A stretch of 23,199 bases of DNA, taken from assembly GCA_965240325.2 (NCBI GenBank), contig CBDEKP020000001.1:1-23199 (forward strand), in the 5' to 3' direction. Shown here one piece after another: positions 7,029 through 14,532 of this stretch. This DNA is from Rebecca billardiae RCC1528 (taxonomy: Eukaryota > Haptophyta). How positions within the stretch are numbered: the stretch's first letter is position 1; every line of letters starts with the position of its first letter. The notes beneath the pieces were generated by a model. It saw only the letters and a program-made list of their open reading frames with translations. It was not told where the DNA came from and made no database searches. The position numbers and the translations under genes are program-made.

Positions 7029-9197
7029 ATGTCGTCGATTTTTGGCGACTCGCCAAGCATCTCTGCTGCTATCGATGGCTCCGTCCAGGCGCTCGGGAGC
7101 GGACCGGCAGTCTCTTGGACGGGCAACATCGAGACCTTCCCGCTGAATCCGTCTGGATTATACGCCACTTTTTCTCCAGGGCTGCCCACGAGCGGCGTAC
7201 TGCGGGTGCGCATCTCGCATCCAACCCATTATTTTGACGTGACATCGCTCGCGCTCACCAGCGCAGATATGACCATCGCGTGGACAGCGGCAAGCTGGGA
7301 AAGTAACAGCGTGGTATATGACGAAGAATTCAAGCCGCATTTCCAGATTTGGTCCGACGAGACGTATCTGACCTCATTTGATTACACCGGCAGTTTGTAC
7401 ACGGAATCGATCAGTTTTGAAGGCACACTGATTCAGGCGGCGGCGCGCAACACCCCAGTCCTCCACATGCCTCTGGCGGGCGACTTGATTGATACCGTCC
7501 GCGGGCAGGCTATGGTGCCCTCTGGTACCACTTCGTTTACAGACAAATCCATCGTGATGAACTCGGCGAGCGGTGCGTTCACCATCACCAACCCTGGTCA
7601 TGACTGGCGCGACTTTACGCTATGCGCGTTCATGCGCGGCCCCTCCGGCGCCGGCGTGATGGATCTGCGCGTGGGGCAGACTGACACCAGTGTTATCGTC
7701 TCGCTATCACCCACCGCGAATGTCGAGATCACCACGCTCAAAGATAGCTCTTCACTGATAACAAACGTAGATGAAGATACACGCCAAACGTGGTTCCACG
7801 TGGCAGTGCAGCAGAACGCCACCCACGTGGATGTCTACATCGATCAAGTGCTTGCGCACAGCCGCGATCTCGACCCAGCGCTCGACCCCGACCCCGATCG
7901 GGTCTCTTTGCGCTATCCCGTAGTATTTAATGCCGATCTGGCAAGCGAATTGGCCCATGTGACAATCTACCCATACGCACTCGATACCACCGATCGACTG
8001 GCGCACGCCGAAAGCTGGTCTGGGTACGTCCCACCGCCGGCGCTCGTGCTGCACCTGCCTCTGAGCGCCGACCACACCGCGGTTGTGGGCACAACTCCAG
8101 CCGTATTGCCGCCGGGATCCGGATCCTTTGCAGGCGGGTATTTGACCATGGATACCGTTTATTCGTTCGAGACACCGTCCGACACGTTCTCCGCCACGAA
8201 TGGTTTCACGATGTGCGCTTGGATGCGCTCTGCGGCAGGGTGGCAGCCGGGCGATTACGTTCGCTTCCGCGTGTTTGAGGGTAATTTCACGACCAATTCC
8301 AAGGCAGAGCTGGACCTCGAATCCGGTCATGTGTGGAGTCGTCACGAGCAAGTCACAGGACTCTCCGCAGGCCAATGGTATCACTTGGCGTGGCGCTGGC
8401 GGCCGAACGATAATCTGCAAGAACTGCTCGTGGACGGCGTCGTCTCTGCCAGCAGCATCCAGCCCGGCCAATTCACGACGTATCAATCGTGGCGCGTCCA
8501 AAACAATGCGGCAGACGCTGCGTTGATGCACTTGCAAGTGTGGGACGGCTACGTCGACGACATTGCGCAGGTCATGATTGACTACCCACTACCAGAGGCA
8601 ATAAGTCCATTTGCCAGCTGGCCGATGACGGCGAATTTGACCGACGATGTGGGTAGCTATGCCTTTACGGTGTCGACTGGGACCGCAACGCACACGAATG
8701 GCTATGCGGACCTCAGTAGCGGTCTGGTGATGACTGCACCGGTACCGACTCAGACGATGACGGCTTTCGGGTTCTCTGGATGGGTCTACGTGGATGACAT
8801 CCAGGGCTCATTAAAATTCGAATGGCGTAATACAGGCTCGAAGGTCGTGCATTTCTACATCTATCGCAACGGCGTGGGTAATACCGCATTCGGCTTCGAT
8901 ATTACAGGGCAGTCTGGCAACTTGTATGATCGTGTGGATGTGCTGCCGCTGAATACCTGGTACCACATTGCCTGGTCTTATACAGTCGGAGGCAACCTGG
9001 AGGCCTGGCTGAACAAGGTGTCCCTCGGCGCGGAGGCCATGAGCGCCACCGCAGTGGGCGATATCAACGAAATTTATGTCAGCACGCCTCCAAGCGGCGG
9101 TCCTTTCAAGTGCGCGGCCGTTCGCTTTTATACCGACGGTGCGCTCACCCAGGCCGAAGTAGATAGCGACTATGACCTCTTCACGCCACCGCCATAG
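7029..9197 (+). CDS. Large protein with three LamG/concanavalin-A-like domains (722 aa), candidate fibre or host-attachment protein
   Basis: After a beta-rich N-terminal region (about 1-140) there are three LamG-like modules. They begin near residues 143 (VLHMPLAG), 339 (LVLHLPLSA) and 529 (ASWPMTAN). Each contains the typical core strand: WFHVAV at W255, WYHLAW at W450 and WYHIAW at W644, spaced 195 and 194 residues apart. LamG folds usually bind glycans or proteins, so exposure on the virion as a fibre or receptor-binding protein is a reasonable inference. There is no clear signal peptide or transmembrane segment, which argues for a virion or soluble protein rather than a membrane one. An in-frame stop lies two codons upstream of the ATG at 7029. 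It is followed within 35 bp by the lipase-like gene. Confidence 0.8.
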   Translation: MSSIFGDSPSISAAIDGSVQALGSGPAVSWTGNIETFPLNPSGLYATFSPGLPTSGVLRVRISHPTHYFDVTSLALTSADMTIAWTAASWESNSVVYDEEFKPHFQIWSDETYLTSFDYTGSLYTESISFEGTLIQAAARNTPVLHMPLAGDLIDTVRGQAMVPSGTTSFTDKSIVMNSASGAFTITNPGHDWRDFTLCAFMRGPSGAGVMDLRVGQTDTSVIVSLSPTANVEITTLKDSSSLITNVDEDTRQTWFHVAVQQNATHVDVYIDQVLAHSRDLDPALDPDPDRVSLRYPVVFNADLASELAHVTIYPYALDTTDRLAHAESWSGYVPPPALVLHLPLSADHTAVVGTTPAVLPPGSGSFAGGYLTMDTVYSFETPSDTFSATNGFTMCAWMRSAAGWQPGDYVRFRVFEGNFTTNSKAELDLESGHVWSRHEQVTGLSAGQWYHLAWRWRPNDNLQELLVDGVVSASSIQPGQFTTYQSWRVQNNAADAALMHLQVWDGYVDDIAQVMIDYPLPEAISPFASWPMTANLTDDVGSYAFTVSTGTATHTNGYADLSSGLVMTAPVPTQTMTAFGFSGWVYVDDIQGSLKFEWRNTGSKVVHFYIYRNGVGNTAFGFDITGQSGNLYDRVDVLPLNTWYHIAWSYTVGGNLEAWLNKVSLGAEAMSATAVGDINEIYVSTPPSGGPFKCAAVRFYTDGALTQAEVDSDYDLFTPPP

Positions 9198-9203
9198 ACA
9201 GCC

Positions 9204-9212
9204 AAAAATCCG
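9204..9212 (+). promoter_or_regulatory. AAAAATCCG promoter-like box (lipase-like gene)
   Basis: AAAAATCCG ends 19 nt before the ATG at 9232 and starts 7 nt after the LamG gene stop. Identical 9-mers precede the genes starting at 10185 and 12265 on the minus strand. Confidence 0.6.
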
Positions 9213-9231
9213 TGGTACCGGTACCATAACA

Positions 9232-9900
9232 ATGCGAGCCGTACCTACGGTATCAACCGCCGAAGGCGAAGCGCGCGTCGCGACCGGCGCCAAAGCGGCG
9301 TGGGATGCCGGCCACACCCTGGAGAACGACCACCGTAATCTGTTGCGCGCATCGTACGACGATTTGCCTCGTGCGCAGCACCGCTTGCACTCGCTCGGGT
9401 ACGATATGGATGCCGATTTGAGCACGGACGAGGCCAAAGTCGCCGTCCACCGGGCGTCTGGCAGGCCACTGGTGCTGCATCGCGGATCGACCACCTCCGC
9501 TGATTGGCTGGTGAGCGATGCGCTCATCGCCGCCGGCCGAGCTGATGCGCACGACCCCCGCCACGCGCGCGCGCGCAAGATCACCGAAATTACCCGGCGC
9601 AAATATGGACAACCGGTGTCGGCCATCGGGCACTCGCTCGGCGGCAGGCTGGCGGCACAATCCGGTGCAAAAGGACGCATTCTCGGCGTCGACCCAGCGG
9701 TCGGCATCGGGGATGCATTTAAGAGGCGTGGCGACAATCACACGGTGATCAGATCGCCTGATGATGTGGTCAGCGCGCTCGGCGTGACGCAGCGCGGTGG
9801 GCAGGTCAAACACAAGCGCGGCTATGCTAAAAAAGGCAGCGCCGCGGACTTTTTATTGGGAGGGCTACCGATCAACCCGATCGAGGCCCACCGTTTTTAA
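9232..9900 (+). CDS. Lipase-like alpha/beta hydrolase (222 aa)
   Basis: The nucleophile elbow GHSLGG (133-138, Ser135) sits after a hydrophobic strand (PVSAIGHSLGG) as in class 3 lipases. A later VIRSPDDVVSAL segment (172-183) resembles the strand that carries the catalytic Asp, with D178 the likely candidate. The His is less certain (H194 or H220). No signal peptide is visible. Lipase-like hydrolases have been reported in some related viruses, where a role in membrane penetration or host lipid change has been suggested; here this is inference. I chose the ATG at 9232, not 9172, because it lies behind an AAAAATCCG box and avoids a 26-bp overlap with the LamG gene. Its stop at 9900 directly abuts the stop of the next gene on the opposite strand. 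Confidence 0.75.
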   Translation: MRAVPTVSTAEGEARVATGAKAAWDAGHTLENDHRNLLRASYDDLPRAQHRLHSLGYDMDADLSTDEAKVAVHRASGRPLVLHRGSTTSADWLVSDALIAAGRADAHDPRHARARKITEITRRKYGQPVSAIGHSLGGRLAAQSGAKGRILGVDPAVGIGDAFKRRGDNHTVIRSPDDVVSALGVTQRGGQVKHKRGYAKKGSAADFLLGGLPINPIEAHRF

Positions 9901-10185
9901 TCAGTACCCGACGGTGCGCGCAGCGCGGTCCGCAACGTCCACCGCCTCGGTGGCTCGCTCGATCGCGCGGCGCCCCGCCGCCGTGAACGGCGCAGCTACG
10001 TCGCCCAGGCCGGGAGTCTTATCAATTTCTGAAGTCACCTGTTTTAGGTCTTTTCCGATTTTGTGAACGCACGGTTTGGCGTCGTGGATGGCGCGTGCGA
10101 GCGGCCGGCCGATGCGCTGCGCATGACTCGCGAGGCGCCCTAGGCGGCGCTTTCCTTGATTGATGAGGCGCCCGAGGAAGCTCAT
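9901..10185 (-). CDS. Small basic amphipathic protein (94 aa), possible minor virion or core protein
   Basis: The first 55 residues are rich in Arg, Lys and His with helix-forming spacing (GRLINQGKRRLGRL, HAQRIGRPLARAIH). The C-terminal third is a predicted amphipathic helix (AGRRAIERATEAVDVADRAA). No known family was recognised. It sits directly behind the major capsid gene and uses the AAAAATCCG box, suggesting co-expression with the virion genes. By analogy, small basic or amphipathic virion proteins of adenovirus-like viruses bind DNA or disturb membranes; either role is possible. It ends exactly where the lipase-like gene ends on the other strand, with no gap. Confidence 0.6.
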   Translation of the reverse strand: MSFLGRLINQGKRRLGRLASHAQRIGRPLARAIHDAKPCVHKIGKDLKQVTSEIDKTPGLGDVAAPFTAAGRRAIERATEAVDVADRAARTVGY

Positions 10186-10201
10186 ACTAGTATTCGTAGA
10201 T

Positions 10202-10211
10202 CGGATTTTTA
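10202..10211 (-). promoter_or_regulatory. TAAAAATCCG box overlapping the MCP stop codon
   Basis: On the minus strand the MCP stop codon TAA (10211-10209) is the first part of TAAAAATCCG. The box ends 16 nt before the ATG at 10185. It is the cleanest example of a promoter-like box shared with a stop codon in this element. Confidence 0.6.
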
Positions 10212-11462
10212 CTCGGAGAACGACACGATGCCGTCAGACACCTCCAGCAGCATGTCCGCCTGGCAGAAGAAATCAACGATAATAGAGACGCCAGCTTTCG
10301 TGTCACACACGAATTGCACGGCCTCATCGCGGAGCACGCGACCGTCACTCAGTATATCACTCAGACCGAACGCCGACAGTGAGAGCCCCATCACAAAGCC
10401 CTCCTCATCATATACTGCAGACGAGAGCGTGCTGGGCGCGTCAGCCATGTCGACGCTCTGAAGGGCCTTCATCAGCTCCATACGCCCCTCGGCGGCACCG
10501 TTCGCAAGTGAGATGCGCTCCTGCGGTACGTTGTGCGCCCCGATCTTCAGGTAAAAATAGCTGGCGTCGGCACGCGTGCGCAAGTTGCCGTGCACCGCCG
10601 CCGACTCGACGCTCGAATCCGCGCGAATAATCGCGAAGATAGCGTTTGCCGAAGCCATCTTCCAGGGTAGCGTGAAATTGATTGAGCCGCTTTGGACTGT
10701 GGTCTGGGCATGATGCCAATTCGACGTGGGGATAATGATGCGCGGAATCGAGCGGACGAGCGCCTGCTCAACCGAGTCGGCGAGCTGCACGAGCGACATT
10801 TGATACTTGACATTATCGAGCTTGAAGCTGCCGGTTGACAGCCCATTACCAGTCACGCCCCATTTGGGCAGCGGTGCGACCTTGACCTCGACGCGCAGGC
10901 CATCGCGGATCACGCCCAGTGGGATGGACTTCTGCGCGAGCGAGCCGAGGCAATATGGGAGCGGAAGGCAGACCGTCTTGCGCTCGCCGGCTTCGATTCG
11001 CGCACCATCGCGGCTGTAGTAGGCATCGACCGCATCCAAGATGACATTGCCACTAATAGGGAGATAATCCGACGAGCCCATGATCGTGTTGGTTGTCATG
11101 CGGCTGCTAGTGGAGGCCTGCGTATCCATGAGCATCTGGCACAGCTCGCCGAACTGATCATTCGAGGCCACGTGGGTTGATCCGAAATACGTGTCGATCG
11201 ACTGAATGCACGAGTGCGCCGTACCAGTGAGCGTCAGGGAAGTGGTGCTGTTGTTGAAAACGTCAAACTGCAAGTACGACTCTGACGTGTTCCAATGAGT
11301 GCCCGGCGAGCCCGTCGGGAGCTGGAAGATCATCTTCGTGCCTGGGCCGAATTCGTTGCTGGGGCCGGGGACGACGGACGAGCGAATCGACTGCGCGGGC
11401 ACAGCGAGATCCTTGGGCTTGGCATAGTTATAGCTAGCCGGAACCGTTGGCGTCGAATCCAT
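10209..11462 (-). CDS. MCP: Major capsid protein, double-jelly-roll type (417 aa)
   Basis: The protein has the features of PLV major capsid proteins. An N-terminal block, EFGPGTKMIFQLPTG (37-51), is followed by SYLQFDVFN (62-70), a strand pattern seen at the start of the first jelly roll. A long beta-rich body follows, with a second half opening around KLDNVKYQMSLVQLAD. Length of 417 aa is at the short end for double-jelly-roll capsids but usual for PLVs. No signal peptide, membrane segment or catalytic motif is visible. It would form the hexon-like trimers of an icosahedral capsid. It is flanked by the penton gene (41 bp upstream, same strand) and the small basic protein, forming a virion block. 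ATG at 11462 has a promoter-like box 19 nt upstream. Confidence 0.82.
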   Translation of the reverse strand: MDSTPTVPASYNYAKPKDLAVPAQSIRSSVVPGPSNEFGPGTKMIFQLPTGSPGTHWNTSESYLQFDVFNNSTTSLTLTGTAHSCIQSIDTYFGSTHVASNDQFGELCQMLMDTQASTSSRMTTNTIMGSSDYLPISGNVILDAVDAYYSRDGARIEAGERKTVCLPLPYCLGSLAQKSIPLGVIRDGLRVEVKVAPLPKWGVTGNGLSTGSFKLDNVKYQMSLVQLADSVEQALVRSIPRIIIPTSNWHHAQTTVQSGSINFTLPWKMASANAIFAIIRADSSVESAAVHGNLRTRADASYFYLKIGAHNVPQERISLANGAAEGRMELMKALQSVDMADAPSTLSSAVYDEEGFVMGLSLSAFGLSDILSDGRVLRDEAVQFVCDTKAGVSIIVDFFCQADMLLEVSDGIVSFSE

Positions 11463-11481
11463 TTAAGGGTGTGAGAGGATG

Positions 11482-11498
11482 TGACATTTTATTTTGCC
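11482..11498 (-). promoter_or_regulatory. Box GGCAAAATAAAATGTCA upstream of MCP
   Basis: Read on the minus strand, the box ends 19 nt before the MCP ATG. It matches the PolB box (ccaaataaaaatgtca) closely apart from a one-base shift in the A/T run. It is the only strong AT-rich island in the 41-bp gap after the penton gene. Confidence 0.5.
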
Positions 11499-11503
11499 AC
11501 GTC

Positions 11504-12265
11504 TTAGACGACGTCGAGCCGGAGTCGGAGCGTCCACTGAGCTCCGTTGAGATTAAGTGGCTCCATCGTATTTGAATCGAGTAGCTGGAATTCCAATGTG
11601 CTAATACTGCGGCGGCCGACTTCGCGTACGGTGTCCGTCTGATTGAGCCATGTTTGGACTTGCCCGAAGCCTACGTTGAAGAGCACCTCGCCTAGAACAT
11701 TCGTCGTGGAGCCGCCGCCAGTGGAATCGCGCGTGCGCAGCTCGAGGCTCTCGCACGCCACCAGCGCACCACGGCGTAGCATGTCAGCGACGCCCGGCGG
11801 CAAGGCGGAGCCGCCAGCAGGCACCGTCAGATTCGAGCCGAGCAATCCGATCACGCGAGCGATGGGCGATGAGGCCCACACGGTATCATCCGTGCCCAAG
11901 CTGTTCGCGAAGACGAATTTGCCGAGCTGCTCGTCAAAAGTAACCGTCAAATGACTCGCACCGCCCGCCGTCAGCTTTGAAGTAAGCTCGGTGGCCAGCT
12001 GCGAAGCGGTGTAATTTTTGATATCGGGATAGACGTGCACATCACCCCAGTTACCGCCCACATACAAGTCGTTATTCGTGGCGTCGATTGCATACGATGT
12101 ATTTGGCAAGCAAACGCTGATTAAATTGCAGAATATGTTCTCGCTGCTGTCTGCCACTATGGGCTCCGACAGATCAAATACGACGTGGTCGGTGCGGTTA
12201 GAGCCGCTCGGGAAACGGTCAGCCTGCGCAGTGCTCAAATACAGGTCACTCAGCGCAAACGTCAT
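11504..12265 (-). CDS. Penton / minor capsid protein, single-jelly-roll type (253 aa)
   Basis: The layout matches minor capsid (penton) proteins of PLVs and virophages. There is an early strand region (LPNTSYAIDATNNDLYVG, 53-70) and a conserved NYTASQLATELTSKL helix (84-98). A LTVTFDEQLGKFVFAN strand pair follows, and the C-terminal strands are ISTLEFQLLD and LNGAQWTLRLRLDV. It would sit at the capsid vertices next to the major capsid protein. I start it at ATG 12265. The frame stays open upstream, but the codon at 12277 is GTG, an unlikely start in a eukaryotic virus. An AAAAATCCG box lies 13 nt upstream of the chosen start. It precedes the MCP gene in the same orientation. Confidence 0.75.
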   Translation of the reverse strand: MTFALSDLYLSTAQADRFPSGSNRTDHVVFDLSEPIVADSSENIFCNLISVCLPNTSYAIDATNNDLYVGGNWGDVHVYPDIKNYTASQLATELTSKLTAGGASHLTVTFDEQLGKFVFANSLGTDDTVWASSPIARVIGLLGSNLTVPAGGSALPPGVADMLRRGALVACESLELRTRDSTGGGSTTNVLGEVLFNVGFGQVQTWLNQTDTVREVGRRSISTLEFQLLDSNTMEPLNLNGAQWTLRLRLDVV

Positions 12266-12413
12266 TGTGGTCGTCACGCGGATTTTTAAGCGTCGCTTTT
12301 AGAGCTGGCGGTGGGTGGTTTTGAGCGAGCTCTTCGAAGACTTCGTCGGGGAGGCACGCGGGCAGCTTCGAGCGCCAGTAGATTTCGGCGTAGTCTCTGT
12401 AACAAATATCCAT
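12246..12413 (-). CDS. Possible small protein (55 aa)
   Basis: This short frame fills the gap between the penton gene and the divergent plus-strand genes. It would start at ATG 12413 (a second ATG lies upstream at 12452) and overlaps the first codons of the penton gene by 20 bases. The composition looks protein-like (MDICYRDYAEIYWRSK, PDEVFEELAQN). However, its last codons are also the penton promoter box, and there is no obvious promoter box of its own. No homolog is recognised. It may be a real overlapping gene or chance coding in GC-rich DNA. Confidence 0.35.
   Translation of the reverse strand: MDICYRDYAEIYWRSKLPACLPDEVFEELAQNHPPPALKATLKNPRDDHNDVCAE
12279..12287 (-). promoter_or_regulatory. 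AAAAATCCG box upstream of the penton gene
   Basis: On the minus strand ttaaaaatccgcg ends with the 9-mer AAAAATCCG 13 nt before the penton ATG at 12265. The same 9-mer occurs before the lipase-like gene and the small basic protein gene. Confidence 0.6.
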
Positions 12414-12960
12414 GGTGCTCTTAACTATGACCAAGAAAAAAGTAGTGGTCATTGAGGCCGGTAATCACCTCGATGCTCGGCCTGGCGCCGGCGATAGCAT
12501 CGGTGATAGCAGGGGTTCTCCTGGGGAACTGTCTGTGGGAAGCGATGCTGCCTCCGCGAGTGAGCCCGCCTCACTCGTGGTGGAACCCCCTCCAATTGTG
12601 CGAGCAGAGCCTATATATGCAACTCCTGTCACCGTCATAAAGAAGCGAGTGCTGAGCGACAAGGCCCGCAAGGCGCTCGATCGAGGGCGACTCCAGCGTA
12701 TGCGCGATGAATACGGCCGCCAAATCGCTAACTATACAAAGCTAGCCAAAGAGCTCGATGAGCGCCTCGCAACCCTCGACCCTGCAGGGCCAACCCCAGA
12801 GCCACGAGCGCTCAAGCGCACCGATATGGTCATCGTAGACGAGCCCCCGGCTCGACCGACGGAGAGCCAGCCGCCCGCGCCGACGCCCGCGCCGACGCCC
12901 GCGCCGGTTCGCCCGCCGTTGCGCTATGCGCCTGCATCGCGTGCCTTCAAATTCGCCTAA
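12412..12960 (+). CDS. Proline-rich protein with central coiled-coil segment (182 aa, or 177 aa from the second ATG)
   Basis: No family is recognised. The frame can start at ATG 12412 or at 12427 (MTKKKVVVIEAG); the second start gives a basic N-terminus and may be the real one. Residues about 75-125 are charged and helical (KARKALDRGRLQRMRDEYG, then AKELDERLATL) and could form a coiled coil. The C-terminus has a Pro-Ala repeat (APTPAPTPAPVRPP). The gene is 20 bp upstream of the packaging ATPase, and its stop codon forms part of the ATPase promoter-like box. A structural or scaffold role is conceivable from position only. The upstream region overlaps the possible 55-aa gene on the other strand. 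Confidence 0.6.
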   Translation: MVLLTMTKKKVVVIEAGNHLDARPGAGDSIGDSRGSPGELSVGSDAASASEPASLVVEPPPIVRAEPIYATPVTVIKKRVLSDKARKALDRGRLQRMRDEYGRQIANYTKLAKELDERLATLDPAGPTPEPRALKRTDMVIVDEPPARPTESQPPAPTPAPTPAPVRPPLRYAPASRAFKFA

Positions 12961-12967
12961 AAATACC
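12958..12967 (+). promoter_or_regulatory. TAAAAATACC box overlapping the upstream stop codon (ATPase gene)
   Basis: The stop codon TAA of the preceding gene (12958-12960) opens TAAAAATACC, which ends 13 nt before the ATPase ATG at 12981. It differs by two bases from the TAAAAATCCG consensus. Confidence 0.5.
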
Positions 12968-12980
12968 AAGGCCCCTACTA

Positions 12981-13691
12981 ATGGTGACCATCGAGGAGAC
13001 GCCCCCTGAAAAGGTGATCGAACTGGTGATGCCTGCCATGCTCGTCGACGGGAAGCTATCGGACAGCATACCAGAGCCACTGCCAAATCAAGCCAGTTTT
13101 TGGGGATTCTTTGGGCCGCCCCGCTCGGGAAAGAGCTCGGCGGTAATCGCGCTGCTGACGGGCCATTATCGCCAAGTGTTTCACAACGTGATATATATCG
13201 TGCCGGCGTCGAGCTTTGCGAGCGTGCGGGACAATCCGCTTGCGCAAGTGAAACATGTGTACCACGAATTCGACGCCGAAACGCTCGATGATGTGATGGA
13301 TATCGTCAAAGCGTCATCGAAGAAGGGTCATCACACCCTCGTTTTAGTCGACGATTTCATGACCGCTCTCAAAGACGCGCCGCTGCGCAGGCAATTCGAA
13401 AAACTGGTAGCCAACCGCCGCCACCTGCGCACGAGTTTGTGGGTCATCTCACAAAACTATATTGCGCTGCCGTTGAGCACGCGGAAGCTTCTGAGTCACA
13501 CGCTGTTTTTTCGACCTAATAATTTGCGTGAAACGGAGTCGTTCCGCAGCGAGCTCTTCCCTATGAGCCGGCACGATTTCCAGGTGATTTTTAATCACGT
13601 GTTTGCGAGCGGCAACAAGCACGATTTTATGTTTGTCGACGTGGATGCGGGTGAGATCCACAAGAAATGGACTAGACTTCGAATCGTCTAG
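12981..13691 (+). CDS. DNA packaging ATPase, A32 / FtsK-HerA type (236 aa)
   Basis: A P-loop, GPPRSGKS (45-52), follows a hydrophobic strand (FWGFF). The Walker B strand is TLVLVDDF (119-126), and a later LWVISQN segment (153-159) matches the sensor position with Gln/Asn seen in this family. Length and motif order fit the A32-like packaging ATPases of PLVs, virophages and Polintons, which pump viral DNA into preformed capsids using ATP. No membrane segment is visible. It lies in a plus-strand block facing away from the capsid genes, 20 bp after the Pro-rich gene and 40 bp before the next gene. All key residues are intact. Confidence 0.87.
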   Translation: MVTIEETPPEKVIELVMPAMLVDGKLSDSIPEPLPNQASFWGFFGPPRSGKSSAVIALLTGHYRQVFHNVIYIVPASSFASVRDNPLAQVKHVYHEFDAETLDDVMDIVKASSKKGHHTLVLVDDFMTALKDAPLRRQFEKLVANRRHLRTSLWVISQNYIALPLSTRKLLSHTLFFRPNNLRETESFRSELFPMSRHDFQVIFNHVFASGNKHDFMFVDVDAGEIHKKWTRLRIV

Positions 13692-13731
13692 ACCGACGAC
13701 GAATAAATCTAGGCATCACTCACAGATCACG

Positions 13732-14532
13732 ATGGGCGAGGCAGTACACCACGAGCGTCTCGAAATCAATGAAAAAACGACTCATTTTTCGCTAAACGGC
13801 GAGCCCTACGATGGACCCAAGCACCGTAAGTGGCCAAAATACGAGTGGTGGACTGGCGTGATCCCAACGAACGCTAGCGAGAAGCTCGTCTACCACAATC
13901 GCGCGCTGCTAATGGAGGGCCAGGATGATGACCCGTCAGCGCCTTTCAAGATCATGTCGACGCTCGAGTCACACGGCGAGCATAGCGGTGAAATCGTCAA
14001 TTTTGAGACGATGGCGCGCGACCCGCAGACGGACGAGCGCATCCGTCTCTCTAAAATGAATTTCCCCCCACGCAATATGTTTGCAGGCAAACGCGGCGGT
14101 TTTTCGCACGTGGTCGAGCAGCGCCTGCCCGAAAGCAAACCAGTGAGGCCACAGACGCCTCCCGAGGAGGCGCCAGTGCCTGCAACCCCCATGAAGCCCG
14201 CGCCAAGTCGATCACCTGCACCCATGTCAATGACCAGGGTCATGCCCGAGCCGGTAACGGGTCAGCCTATGGATGCTACACCCCTTCTAGTTGACGGTCT
14301 GCCTATGTTTGTTGGTGAACTTCGAACCAGTGTCAGACGTACAGCTCAAAATCGCATTGATGTATTCTTTAATCGTTTCTTGGTGAGATCTTATGAGGAC
14401 GGCTGGAGCAATGATCATTTGGAAAATAAGCTCGCGTCGCATCTGAAGATAAAATTACCGCTTGTGCGCATACTCGTCAATGAAAAGGTTGCCCGGGGTG
14501 GTCCTCGACGGCAGCCAGCGCTACTACCTTAG
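13732..14532 (+). CDS. Hypothetical protein (266 aa)
   Basis: I do not recognise the family. The N-terminal part (about 1-130) appears folded, with an aromatic stretch (KWPKYEWWTG). A Pro/Met-rich linker follows (about 140-185, repeated PxP), then a C-terminal segment of about 80 residues with alternating basic and hydrophobic positions (NRIDVFFNRFLVRSYEDG). The bases coding for the C-terminus (about 14270-14470) are clearly richer in A and T than the rest. I use ATG 13732; the frame is open further upstream to 13603, but that would overlap the ATPase gene. Upstream is an AT-rich aataaatct (13702-13710). It converges with the next gene, the two stops overlapping by 4 bases. Confidence 0.65.
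   Translation: MGEAVHHERLEINEKTTHFSLNGEPYDGPKHRKWPKYEWWTGVIPTNASEKLVYHNRALLMEGQDDDPSAPFKIMSTLESHGEHSGEIVNFETMARDPQTDERIRLSKMNFPPRNMFAGKRGGFSHVVEQRLPESKPVRPQTPPEEAPVPATPMKPAPSRSPAPMSMTRVMPEPVTGQPMDATPLLVDGLPMFVGELRTSVRRTAQNRIDVFFNRFLVRSYEDGWSNDHLENKLASHLKIKLPLVRILVNEKVARGGPRRQPALLP

Noticed and set aside
9172-9231. Longer N-terminus for the lipase-like protein
   Set aside because: It would overlap the LamG gene and place the AAAAATCCG box inside the coding region; ATG 9232 fits the box spacing.
12266-12277. Upstream start for the penton gene
   Set aside because: The codon at 12277 is GTG; the first ATG in frame is at 12265, 13 nt after the promoter-like box.
13603-13731. Longer N-terminus for the 266-aa protein
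   Set aside because: It would overlap the ATPase gene by about 90 bases and the extension is unlike the rest of the protein.
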